DNA from: Uloborus plumipes
Taxonomy: Eukaryota > Arthropoda > Arachnida > Araneae > Uloboridae
Assembly: GCA_038373865.1 (NCBI GenBank)
Contig: JAXGGA010004494.1
Location: 23,736-87,735, forward strand
DNA: 64,000 bases
Direction: 5' to 3'
The notes beneath the pieces were generated by a model. That model had not been told where the DNA came from and searched no databases. It saw only the letters and a list, made by a program, of their open reading frames with translations. A program made the translations under genes and the position numbers. Shown one piece after another: positions 37,170-47,310 of this stretch (positions are counted from its first letter, which is position 1; each line of letters begins with the position of its first letter).

Positions 37170-37262
<93 letters not shown>
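37170..37262. repeat. (TA)n microsatellite
   Basis: About 45 AT/TA units. Open frames on both strands across it are I-Y artefacts. Confidence 0.95.
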
Positions 37263-37263
<1 letters not shown>

Positions 37264-37950
37264 TTTTACTTCCGTATACGAGTTAAACAAAGTAGTGTGT
37301 TTACGAAAAATTTTAATCAAATTTTGGCATAAATTTGTTCAACTCACCTTCCTACTTTTCCATACGTGCATATGTACTTGCAAACGTATGCACATCCGAC
37401 ATATCTACTTTGATCATCCCCAAGTGCATTGTAACGTGTTTTGAAGTGAAGACTGTATGTACGCATTCACATGCCTCTATATCAAACATAACTGAAGAAA
37501 TGGTTGTCCGTGGAATGTTGAAATTTTGCAAATAGGGATTGTTATAGTGTTTAAATATGTATATCCTTTCTATATTGAAATCGGTTGTTGAGTGTGGACT
37601 CCTTACTCATTTCTAGAGGCAAATGAACATTGTTTTTTAATCTATTTTCACAAATTAGTACGATAAATTGGAATATACACGATAATTAGACTATTTAGAG
37701 GTATGCCGAAGAGCTTGGCACAAAAATAGATATACATCACCTAGTTGGCAAAACACTTGGTTCCAAAAACAACATATCGAATTCAAGTCAATTTGACGAT
37801 ATTGGCGATGTTTGTGTGATTCCGATAGATCAAATTTGAAGCATCATCCTATTTTTGTTATGAATATTTCTAAAACTCTTTTCAATCCGGTTCCAAGCAA
37901 ATAATAAAAAAAAGTACTTTAATTTTTCAGTTCATCGCCTTACTCTAAAG
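37263..37950. other. Unique sequence left of the nested hAT/F insertion
   Basis: No gene or repeat is recognised. The stretch 37360-37500 is somewhat GC-richer with repeated ACGTGCATATG/CGTATGCACAT words. Confidence 0.45.
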
Positions 37951-38027
37951 CATCGGTTTCTAAATTTTTTAGTCCACGGGTTTCTTAGTGCTTCGCATTT
38001 ACTTCTAAGAATCAAATTCTTGTGTAT

Positions 38028-40930
38028 GGGTCATTCCACGTCAAGTGATCCAAAATCTGAGAAAAATTTTACCTTACATTTTTGTATTTCTTTCAAATTT
38101 GGCTCATCAATTGTACCCCTTGAGGTAATTAAAAGTCTCAATTTTTAGATTTTTATCTCTATTATTTTTTTATTTATGAGACTTTGAAAAACCTCGTTTT
38201 TCCATGGATGAGGGAAGATAAAAGGGACCATAACTCAGCACCAAATATAGATAGAACAATGTGGTAAATGGCATTTTAAAGTACGTTAGTTGCCACTTAA
38301 TCTGATATACAACATGACAAATTTGATAAAAATTTTCTTTTTCAAAAAATGAAATTTAAATTTCAAATTTAAATTTCTCGAAAAACATATAATGAATTTT
38401 TTTCAAAAAATTTTCAAAAATTTATGTGTATTTTATCTATGTTTGTACCAATTTTTAGATTGGGATCTCAATGGGATCATATTTTTCTGAATTTTTGAAT
38501 AAAACTGTATAGGAAAAAAATGATATTTTTTAGATTCTATTTATTTAAATACTAAGTTGTCTGGCTTGTGATGGTCTAAAAAGTAGTAAATAAACATGAA
38601 TATGTTTAAAGTGATCTGGCATGAGCTTATATAGATTTGTCAGGTTCATCCCCCCCCCCTCCCTCCTCTGCTCAACCACTCTTTTTTTTTTTTTTTCAAA
38701 ACTGTTTAATATGTTAAAAAAACTCTTTGATACAAAATGAATAGTAAACTTATTTAAAGTTGGTAAATGGGTTCCCTTATAACTAGACGAAGTATTCCCC
38801 TCCCCACTCAAATATACCATTCACACTATACTAATATGACGTCCAACCTCGGGATTGAATTGAGGATTATTCTCACCCTAGGTATATATATTGTTTTTCA
38901 GACGAAGTGTTTCTTTTCGATCCGAACTTCAAAGTGTACTTCCATTCAATATCTGAAATTTAACTTTATGATTCATTTCATGTCCTACCCCAGCACCAAT
39001 CTTCAATTTTGAAGGGAGGAAATAAATGGGTCGCCCCAAGATCATAGCAAACAGCAAAATAGCACTGTTTCTCCTTGTTCTCATTGTTTTTTCTATTCTT
39101 TTCGCACAAAACTGAAAACAAATCAAAATATCACATCATATGTCTGTGCCCGCATAACTATCTTCCCACATTATCTAGTGTGCAGCTGTTATTTAATTTT
39201 TTTAATTGTTTGTGTTCTTTTTCATTTGTTGTAAAGGAAAGTAATGCAGCAAGACATATCTTTTTACACATATTAAACAAACACTGCTTTTTTGATCATA
39301 ACCTCTCATTTTGCTTAACTTCTGTACAGATTGCTCCTCCCCTTTTTCTGCCTCCCCGCTCCAAACTTTTATTTTTTATCATCCCGCCTAACCCCATTTC
39401 AAAGCCTTAGTCTCCACTGATGTCTGATAGTGTTTCAGTTTGTTCTGTTTGTTACTCTTTCCTATTAGCTCATGAGCTTTGTCCAATAAGAGAAAGGAAA
39501 GGCAGTGATGGGGACTGACATATAACCTGATACTTTGATTTCTTTTCAGTTTTGTGTGAAAATAATGGGAAAACATTATGAGAACAAGGGGAAACAGTGC
39601 TATTTTGCTGTTTGCTATGATCTTGGAGCGAACCGTTTCTTTTCTTCCTCCAAAACTGAAGATTGGTGCTGGGAGAGGGGATGAAATGAATCATAAGTTT
39701 AAATTCAGACATTAAATGGAAGTACACTTTGTGAAGGTCGGATTGAAAAAAGACATACTTCGTCTGAAAAACAATATATACCTAGGGGGGAAAAAATCCT
39801 CAAATCAATTCCCAGATGAGACGTCATATTAGCACAGTGTTAATGGTATATTTGGGTGGGGGAAGGGTTGTACTTTGCCTTGTTATAAGGAAACCCATTT
39901 ACCAATTTTAAGTAAGTTTACTGTTCATTTTGTATCAAAAAGGTTTTTTTTTGGCATTTGAAACAGTTCGGGGGGAAAATGGTTGGGTCGGGAAGGAAGG
40001 GAGGGGGAGCTGACCAATTTACAAGTTAATGCTAGCTCACTTACCTAGAGTAAAAATAATAGTCAATTCAATCCCCAGGTTAGATGTCATAATAGTACAG
40101 CGTTAATGGTATATTTGGGTGGAGGAGGGGATACTTCGTCTAGTTATAAGGAAACCCATTTACCAACTTTAAATAAGTTTACTATTCATTTTGTATCAAA
40201 GAGTTTTTTTAAACATTTTGAACAGTTTTGAATTAGAAAAGAGTGGTTGTGCGGAGAGGAAGGGGTGCGGGGGGTGAACCTGACAATTCTATAAGCTCAT
40301 GCCAGCTCACTTTAAACATATTCATGCTTGTTTACTACTTTTTAGACCATCACAAGCAAGATAACTTAGTATTTATATAAATAGAATCTAAAAAATATCT
40401 TTTTTTTCCTATACAGTTTTTTTCAAAAATTCAAAAAAATATGATCCCATTGAGATCCCAATCTAAAAATTGGTGCAAACATAGTTAAAAATTCTTGTGT
40501 ATTTTATGAAAAATATTATTCATAAAATACACAAGAATTTTTAAAAAATTTTTGAAAAAAATTCATTATATGTTTTTCGAGATATTTAAATTTGAAATTT
40601 AAATTTCATTTTTTGAAAAAGAAAATTTTTATCAAATTGATCATGTTGCATATCAAATTAAGCGGCAACTAACGTACTTTAAAATGCCATATACCAAATT
40701 GTTCTATCTATATTTGGTGCAGAGTTATGGTCCCTTTTACGTTCCCTTATCCATGGAAAAACGAGGGTTTTTCCAAAGTTCAAAGTCTCATAAATGAAGA
40801 AATAATAGAGATAAAAATCTAAAAATTGAGACTTTTTATTACCTCAAGGGGTACAATTGATGAGACAAATTTGAAAGAAATACAAAAATGTAAGGTAAAA
40901 AACGTTGGATCACTTGACATGGAATGACCC
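38028..40930. mobile_element. Long-inverted-repeat element F (4-bp duplication GTAT)
   Basis: The 2903-bp element begins GGGTCATTCCACGTCAAGTG and ends with CACTTGACATGGAATGACCC, flanked by perfect GTAT (38024-38027, 40931-40934). Arms of about 1.1 kb (left) and 1.45 kb (right) are imperfect reverse complements around a centre at about 39175-39480. The right arm is longer because a unit of about 263 bp (words GTTAATGGTATATTTGGGTG and TTATAAGGAAACCCATTTAC) is present twice. No transposase is present; open frames of up to 111 codons are arm artefacts. The ends and 4-bp duplication link it to keyword elements A-C. A second copy lies at 61800 in opposite orientation, judged by the centre. Confidence 0.9.
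40487..40542. repeat. 24-bp perfect hairpin inside the right arm of F
   Basis: AAAAATTCTTGTGTATTTTA + TGAA (40487-40510) pairs exactly with 40519-40542 across the 8-base loop AAATATTA. The left arm of F has only one of the two halves at the matching place, so the other half was added in the right arm as an inverted copy. Confidence 0.85.
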
Positions 40931-41079
40931 GTATGACTAAACGAAAAATTGTTAACGATCTGGAAACCAAATGCTAAACATTCGCTATCATAATTACTTT
41001 CTTCAGTAGAAAAGAAACTTGGGGAGGAAACTTGAGCGAGAGTTCTACAGGACACATTTTGGAAATCACTGATCTAAGA

Positions 41080-41770
41080 ACTTTTTAATTGTTATTTTAC
41101 TCACTGCACGCTTTCCAAGTTTTTATTATTACAATACAGATTTCAGACAACAACAAACTAAGTCTGTGCATATTTTTAAAATGTTAGAATGTCTACTCTT
41201 CTAAAGGTAACACAAAAAAAACCTCTAACTCGCAGTTGAACAATGTATTTGTACAAATGAGAAAAAATTCAACTTTGAAAGTGTCATTTTTTTCTCTAAT
41301 TTACGAATACATTAATATTTATGAAATTTCATTTCTTGAATTATTTAAAATTATAACATATATTACATTTATTAATTTATTATATAGCAGTATAATTATT
41401 TTTTACCAATTATTTGTATTAATGAGTTGCATTAGTTTTAATGACAAGCATTAATGAAATTTAAAGTGAGTAGTATAGAGAATAAACGTTACCCATTAAT
41501 ATGTATTTATTAAGATAAAAGCGGCACAGAAAATCATCTGTTTGGGATCTTTTTGATGATTATTTCAGAAAATAGCATAAATTTAAAAGGCATTAATGAC
41601 TAATTATAGACACTCATCGTTTAGTTGTATGTTTTTTTTTTTTTTTTGTAAATATCAGTTATAAGATATGTTCTTTAATCTGGTTTAGTTTATAGTTTTC
41701 ACACAAGACTAGTCTTTTAAGTTTGATGTTATAAGTGTCAACTAACAAATTCATATCAGTAAATAAGTAA
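41080..41770. other. Unique AT-rich sequence
   Basis: The frame at 41236-41454 (72 codons) is an F/I/Y-rich translation of AT-rich DNA and is not supported. Nothing else is seen. Confidence 0.5.
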
Positions 41771-42985
41771 ACTAGCTGTCGTGGCCGTCACGAAACTTTC
41801 TTCTATATCTATCTTATGAATTCCGGTTACAAAATAAAATACGTACTCGCCCGAGTAATTGGAGACAGCTACAATTTCCCAATTATCGTAATAACCCTGC
41901 AAATGCAGAATCAATGAGCGAAATTGGAAATCATTGCAAAAGCCTTGTTTAGATTAATTGCAAACATTTTATTTGTTAGTAAAAAGAAATTGGCAACAGT
42001 TAAAAATTTCAAATCATTGAAAGTTTTCAGCTGTTTTGATAATTAAATAGCGTGAAAGCGATTTTTTAATGAATTAATTTTTCGCATTGTTGACTAAGCG
42101 CAAAAATCACCCCACCCTCCCCCTGGAATGATTGGCGCCAAAATTTAATCGATGCTTGCTTCCATATTGGGTTAGTGTTATTCCAAATTTCATTCAAATC
42201 GCAGCAATATTTCCCGAGATACAGTAGGTGCAATGACAAAATAAGCACTTTTGATTGCTCCACCCCCCTTTGAGATATTGACACACAAATTGAATCAGCA
42301 CCTGTACTCAATAGGGTCTACCTATGGACCAATTTTTGTTTGATTCCGCCGGTTACTTCCTGAGATATAGCAGTCACCCCCGCGCAGAACACGTGCGATT
42401 GCTCCACCCCCTTGGAGATATTGACACACAAATTGAATCAGCACCTGTACTCAATAGGGTCTACCTATGGACCAATTTTCGTTTGATTCCGCCGGTTACT
42501 TCCTGAGATATAGCAATCACCCCCGCGCAGAACACGTGCGATTGCTCCACCCCCCTTGGAGATATTGACAAACAAATTAAATCAGCACCTGTACTCAGTA
42601 GGGTCTACCTATGGACCAATTTTCGTTTGATTCCGCCGGTTACTTCCTGAGATATAGCAATCACCCCCGCGCAGAACACGTGCGATTGCTCCACCCCCCT
42701 TGGAGGAATTCGCTAAAAAAAGTCAGGTGCACCAGTTCACATAGTGGTACATATGTGCAAAAATTTTTGTTCGATTTCATTCAGTAGTTTTTGCTCTAGC
42801 GCGGCCACAAAAACTGGTCACACACATACAGACTCACACACACACACACACACAGACAGACATTTTCCAAAAATTGTCGAAATGGACTCAGCGCACCTCA
42901 AAACGTGCAAATCCGTCAAAATTCGACATTCGAAAATTTTCACGAAACCAATACTTTCTTCTATAAGATATAGAAGAAAGTAAAA
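41771..42985. mobile_element. Interspersed element with TTTCTTCTATAT ends and internal tandem units
   Basis: The left end reads CTAGCTGTCGTGGCCGTCAC, then ACTTTCTTCTATATCTATCT. The right end is a tight palindrome TACTTTCTTCTATA-AGA-TATAGAAGAAAGTA. The left TTTCTTCTATATCT and right AGATATAGAAGAAA form an inverted pair. Inside are tandem units of 143-144 bp, a (CA)n tract at about 42837-42853 and a GC-richer tail. It is non-coding. The terminal hairpin recalls Helitron 3' ends, but no CTRR end or TC start was confirmed, so the class is open. Confidence 0.55.
42253..42700. repeat. Tandem repeat, 143-144-bp period
   Basis: GATTGCTCCACCCCC starts at 42253, 42397, 42540 and 42684, giving periods of 144, 143 and 144. 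Three full units and the start of a fourth are nearly identical. Shared words are GAATCAGCACCTGTACTCA, TACCTATGGACCAATTTT and CGCCGGTTACTTCCTGAGAT. A diverged older unit precedes them at about 42105-42252. The unit is CG-rich compared with the rest of the window. Confidence 0.9.
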
Positions 42986-44440
42986 ACCAACGCAGTATAG
43001 ATTTCACTGCATAAATTTAACTTGAAGTTCACCAAAAGCATTAAACTCCCACCCTGAATCGAACTGTAACCGAAACTGCACGAAAGGGAAACGTAAATTC
43101 TTACTCGCTGACAGCAGATTTTAAATAAAATGGTAGATTATAACTTGTTGTACAAAACTCTAAACATAACAACATATTATACACATATAAAAAGCTAAAA
43201 AAGATTACCGTGCAAGAAGAAATTGCTGAAAAAGGGTCGCTTGCTCGAATTCAATCAAATGATTATTCTATGAATTTATTTTCGCTCTTATTGCATGCTC
43301 GAACGATATATTTTATCACTTTTGCATAGGAATGCAAATTTTATGTCACGGAAGCGCACTCTCCAGCTATTTATTTGACATTTAATCCGGCAAAAATATT
43401 TTATTCCGAGTTTCTACAAATGCGAATATTTTAGATGTTTAAAATATCATATTTTACAGAACGTAAACAAGCACGCATTGAAATAAAATGTAGTGATACA
43501 TGTGTTGCGGTTTATGTAAAACGAGAAAATTCAGCTACAGGTTTTAAAAAATATTTTTTTAAGAATACGTATCTAAGGGCAACTAATTCTGGAAGCTGGT
43601 TTCAGAAAAAAGAACTAATCGTTAAGAAACACGAACTCTGAAACACATGTACAATCTTTAAAGGTACTTGGTGCTGTCTGATTTTCTTAGGTGAAACCTT
43701 TCGCGTATTTACGCATGTGTCAAGCTTTTTGCGATCTTACCAAAGTAGGGGTGATAGGTAAGATAACAAGAAAGGGAAGAATAATAAAAAGCATTCTGAG
43801 CCGTATAAAACAACGTAGCAATCAAATACAGAGTTTAGTTGAATATCTCAAAAGGATAGCAAATACAAGTTTTAAATTGAAAACTTCGGAAAGTTCCCAC
43901 TCACAACCCATCACCCCTTTCTAAAGTGGAATGGTTCGCAAGTGCTAGTCGCGGGTTTCCCCGACGGACAGTACCCTTCATTTTACGACAAATGATGGAA
44001 ATATTGAATCCTTGAGGTTTTGCTGCAAATGCATTCTGTCTCATTTGTTCGCACGGAGAAATGAACAAAATCAACGCTTAAAAAATAATAATATTTTAAT
44101 TACATGTGTATTACTAATTCCCTAAAAAATAATTAATGCATTCTGCAATATATTAATGATTTAAAAAATATTATTCATTTATGTAACATTAAGTGACGTT
44201 TACTTCTCCTGTCCCTACTTATGCTTTTACATTTTGTTCACTTTTAGCATTTTAAGTACATTTAATTTAAATTTATTTACTCATTTATAACTAGAAAAAG
44301 TACCAAATATAGTCAAATTTATTCTCTAAGGTAAAAAAGTTACTGTCAAATAAAAATTTATTTTCTATACCAGTAAACGCTTATGATTAGTCAAAGTTTA
44401 AAATAATTTTAAACTTATGAAAAATAAAAATTAATTTTAA
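42986..44440. other. Mostly unique sequence with a basic 77-codon frame
   Basis: A plus-strand frame at 43691-43924 follows a TTTTCTTAG acceptor-like sequence and encodes a K/R/S-rich polypeptide (K-I-T-R-K-G-R, S-R-I-K-Q-R) ending in TAA. It could be a small exon, but no family is recognised and no partner exon was found. A frame at 43435-43641 is also open without motifs. Confidence 0.3.
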
Positions 44441-44640
44441 GAAATGCTTTTGAATTGAAATACAAATATTTAACATAAATTGAAGTCGCTCATGTCGTCT
44501 ACAAATATGTACTTGTCCTTAAAACTAGCAGTTGTGGCTTGACTTCAGTTTTTTCATAATATCTTCTCTTATGAACGCTGCCTTTTCTTTAGTTTCTTAA
44601 AATCTCTGCGTTTTGGGGATCGTCCTGTAAGATTTTCTTA

Positions 44641-44862
44641 TTATTCATCACAGTCTGTGTGATGGACTTTTGCTACATAAAGTCTGTATGACTTTCCTCC
44701 ATGTATTTTAAGTGAAAAGAAGTTTCCTGGAGCAAAAATCTTTTTAAATCTGCAACTTTTTGTCATTCTAAGATCTAGTTGCTCGCGAGAAGGGATAAGC
44801 AGTAATAAATCCTTGTCTTTGTCTTGATTAGAAGAATTGGGGTTAGAATCTTGATTTTCCAA
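44641..44862 (-). pseudogene. Coding relic, probable transposase C-terminal fragment, in element G
   Basis: An open frame of 73 codons begins with a hydrophilic D/N/S/K-rich stretch, then S-C-R-F-K-K-I-F, P-G-N-F-F-S-L-K-I-H-G-G-K-S-Y-R, Y-V-A-K-V and D-C-D-E before TAA. A 'G-x-F/Y-V-x-V-K-F-x-G-K-K...Y-V-A-K-V' pattern is familiar from C-terminal parts of several arthropod transposon proteins; that is recalled, not searched. It lies just inside the internal keyword at 44906, comparable to the relic in B. Identity remains uncertain. Confidence 0.35.
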
Positions 44863-45325
44863 ACAGTTTCTTTAAATAAGTTTGAATTGGAACAACAGAA
44901 CAAAGTGTTCCTCTTCACCCCGAAAATCCTTATCCTGTAACATTACGAAGAATTTTTCATTTTTATGCCACAATTAAAATATGCTGTCGCTTCTAATGTG
45001 GTACTCTGTTGCTCAGATATATGCAAAATTTAAAAATACTATTCTTAGATTTGAAATATAAAGGTGGCTGTACTTTCATACAATGTTTTGCAGACGATGA
45101 AAACTTGATGTTTTTTAGCTTCCCGCTTGCAGCCTTACACAGAAGCCAATAGTGTTGCCAGAAGGACAAAAATATTTTTCCCTACTTTGTACAATATTAC
45201 CTTTCGAAAAAAAATTTAACTACCGAAAGCACCCGACTGTATATTTATGAAGAGTTTCTTTGTATGATCAGGAAATTGTGTTCCGAATCACACCGCTGTT
45301 CCTATACACCCCGTTTTACGGTACA
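44641..45325 (-). mobile_element. Decayed keyword element G (right part)
   Basis: Read on the minus strand the element begins GTACCGTAAAACGGGG at about 45325. The word CGGGGTGTATAGGAACA (complement at 45297-45313) is followed by a weaker copy at 45279-45295, and CGGGGTGAAGAGGAACA recurs at 44906-44922. Offsets from the end are about 12, 30 and 403 bp, close to D (10, 27, 394) and to the fourth site of A-C. A coding relic follows. The other end and target duplication were not found, so the left boundary given is only where the evidence stops. Confidence 0.5.
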
Positions 45326-46431
45326 CTTTTATATTATAAACTTCAATTTAAAATTGTCTATTTTCGTTGCTGATAATTTATTTGTGTCCTTAAATGAGTT
45401 GTTTTTGTACAAAAATAACAGCTATTAGGTATTAGATGAATTTTTCCTACTTGTCATTGATAAAGTCAAAGTGTTGAGAAAATTACCCATGTACTAAATT
45501 CTGTTTATGTGGTTTGCTAGCTCAACTTCCATGCCTTACTGCACCAATCAAAAAAAAGGTGATGAGATATAGATCCAAATTTAAAAAAATAAAAATACTA
45601 TATATAAATCTTAAATAGTTTTATTTATTTAATTTTACTACATTTTCTTTATAAGTACAAGACTTCATAAGCATCTTATACATTGATACACCTTATATAT
45701 TAAGCAACGGCAAATACTAAATTCTGGGATATTGATAATGTGGTTTATCAATATGTAGGAAAATATACCTAGATACTAAACTAATACAAATATATCGTGT
45801 CTCGTCTCTTTTATTTGCGAAGCACTTGTAACGCCTGTAAGAAGGAAGTTAAATTCGAACGTATCGCTGGGGTAAACTGTTTGAATGAAATGAAAAGCTA
45901 ATAATCGAAAAATCAATGATCTGACACTCTTGCATCGACTTCAAAATCTTAAACAAGAAATCCCGTTAATCAAATTTTTAACCTGAGTGAGTATCTGAGC
46001 AAATGAAACTTAAAATGTGATACGTAGAAATGACCTAAATGAGTCCGTACTTGCGTTAGATTTAAAATGACGAATCTATGTTTTATAACTGCTTATTCTG
46101 ATTTACAATTACACCATAAGACTGATTAGGGTTAAATCATTCGATTCAAATCATGAATTTAAAATAATTAATCAAAAGAAAAAAAGTACAGTGTCAATAA
46201 CTGGAGACTAACTGCATGCAAATTTATTTTTCAAAGCGAGGTACATAAAAATGAATATTGAGATAAATGTAGCATTCGATCAAAAGTATAATAAATTAAC
46301 CTACAGCCATAAATCGTTACTTGATTTTCTCAAAGAGAACTCGCTCTGAAATAAATATATAACTAATGCGAAGAAGAATCTCTTGCTGTTGGAAATTAAG
46401 ATTCTGATATTCTTGAAATTAGAGCTCCTTA

Positions 46432-46432
<1 letters not shown>
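45326..46432. other. Unique AT-rich sequence
   Basis: No gene or repeat is recognised. Confidence 0.5.

Positions 46433-46469
<37 letters not shown>
46433..46469. repeat. (ATT)n microsatellite
   Basis: About 12 ATT units; translated on the minus strand this gives the poly-N run of a spurious frame. Confidence 0.95.
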
Positions 46470-46470
<1 letters not shown>

Positions 46471-46995
46471 AGACTTTTTCTGTACTTGCTTCTGTCATGG
46501 TTTTCACGTTTTGCTTCCGGTTGCAGAGTTAAATCCACGCGTGAACTTTAACGCACTTCCGCTTTATAGTGGAGTTGAGTCGAGTACAATCATTAGCAGG
46601 AATACGACTGGAAGCTTTAAATCCGACTGAAATTGTTGGAGATAAACCTTGCAATTTTAAAGCAGAAGAAGAAATGAAACGAATGAGATTATCTAACAAT
46701 CAACATATTAGGCCAGTTCAAAAATTTGCTTAGGTGACTTATTAAAAAAGGCTAATAAGGGCTGTAGAAAATGCATTGGTAGTTCTTCAAATTGAACATT
46801 ACGCTTGATGGCGTTTGACTCAAAGTAAGTTGATAAATTAACAAAATTGGAAACGAAATATTCTCATGAATAAAAAATAAAGTGTTAGTGAATAGCATTT
46901 TTAACGGCGTTTTGTTATTGTCTCGGTGAATTATGCTTAACGGCGTTTGTCTTCACGCAATTCTAAATAAGTTTTAAAACGAAAAAACTTTGAAA
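46470..46995. other. Unique sequence
   Basis: Slightly GC-richer at 46500-46640 but without a recognisable gene or repeat. Confidence 0.45.
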
Positions 46996-47310
46996 TAAAA
47001 TATAAAAAAAACTTTTAAATTTAAAGACTATTTCTGTCTGCTCATTCGCACCAAAAAGTATGAAACAAACGGTGAAAATGCGCGTTGGGTCCCTGCTTGG
47101 CGCATTTTCAAAAAGTCGCCAATTTTTGCATAATGTCTCTCGGAGCTTTCAATTCGCGAGACAACAAGGAAAAACGCGCCAGTTGGCGACTTTTTGAAAA
47201 TGCGCCAAACAGGGACCCAAAGCGCATTTTCACCGTTTATTTAATACTTTTTGGTGCGAATGAGCACACAGAAATAGTCTTTAAATTTAAAAAGTTTTTT
47301 TTATATTTTA
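46996..47310. mobile_element. 315-bp fold-back element
   Basis: The left arm (46996-47122) and right arm (47183-47310) are imperfect reverse complements of about 127 bp. They share TGGGTCCCTG / CAGGGACCCA, GGCGCATTTTCAAAAAGTCG and CTTTTTGGTGCGAATGAGCA-type words. The loop of about 60 bp has a small inner TCTCG...CGAGA stem. No target duplication was fixed. The 91-codon plus-strand frame across it is an arm artefact. Confidence 0.85.

Larger units (their letters stand above)
37951..41071. mobile_element. Old hAT-like relic hosting element F
   Basis: Only about 77 bp on the left and about 137 bp on the right remain outside F. The left starts CATCGGTTTCTAAATTTTTT followed by AGTCCACGGG. The right end read inward starts CAGTGATTTCCAAAATGTGT followed by CCTGTAGAAC, matching hAT ends of the CAGTGGTTCCCAAA..TTT.GTCC.CGG type. 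The flanking octamers CTCTAAAG and ATCTAAGA share TCTAA in register, consistent with a decayed 8-bp duplication. Confidence 0.6.

Noticed and set aside
37075..37444. 81- and 118-codon frames on both strands
   Set aside because: Both are mainly I-Y runs from the (TA)n tract at 37170-37262.
38545..39727. Several frames of 62-111 codons in element F
   Set aside because: Matching frames occur in the opposite arm and in F2 with stops and shifts; there is no protein motif. They come from the long inverted repeat.
42066..42506. Open frames in the 144-bp tandem repeat
   Set aside because: Frames exist on both strands only because the CG-rich unit lacks stops; the unit is repeat DNA.
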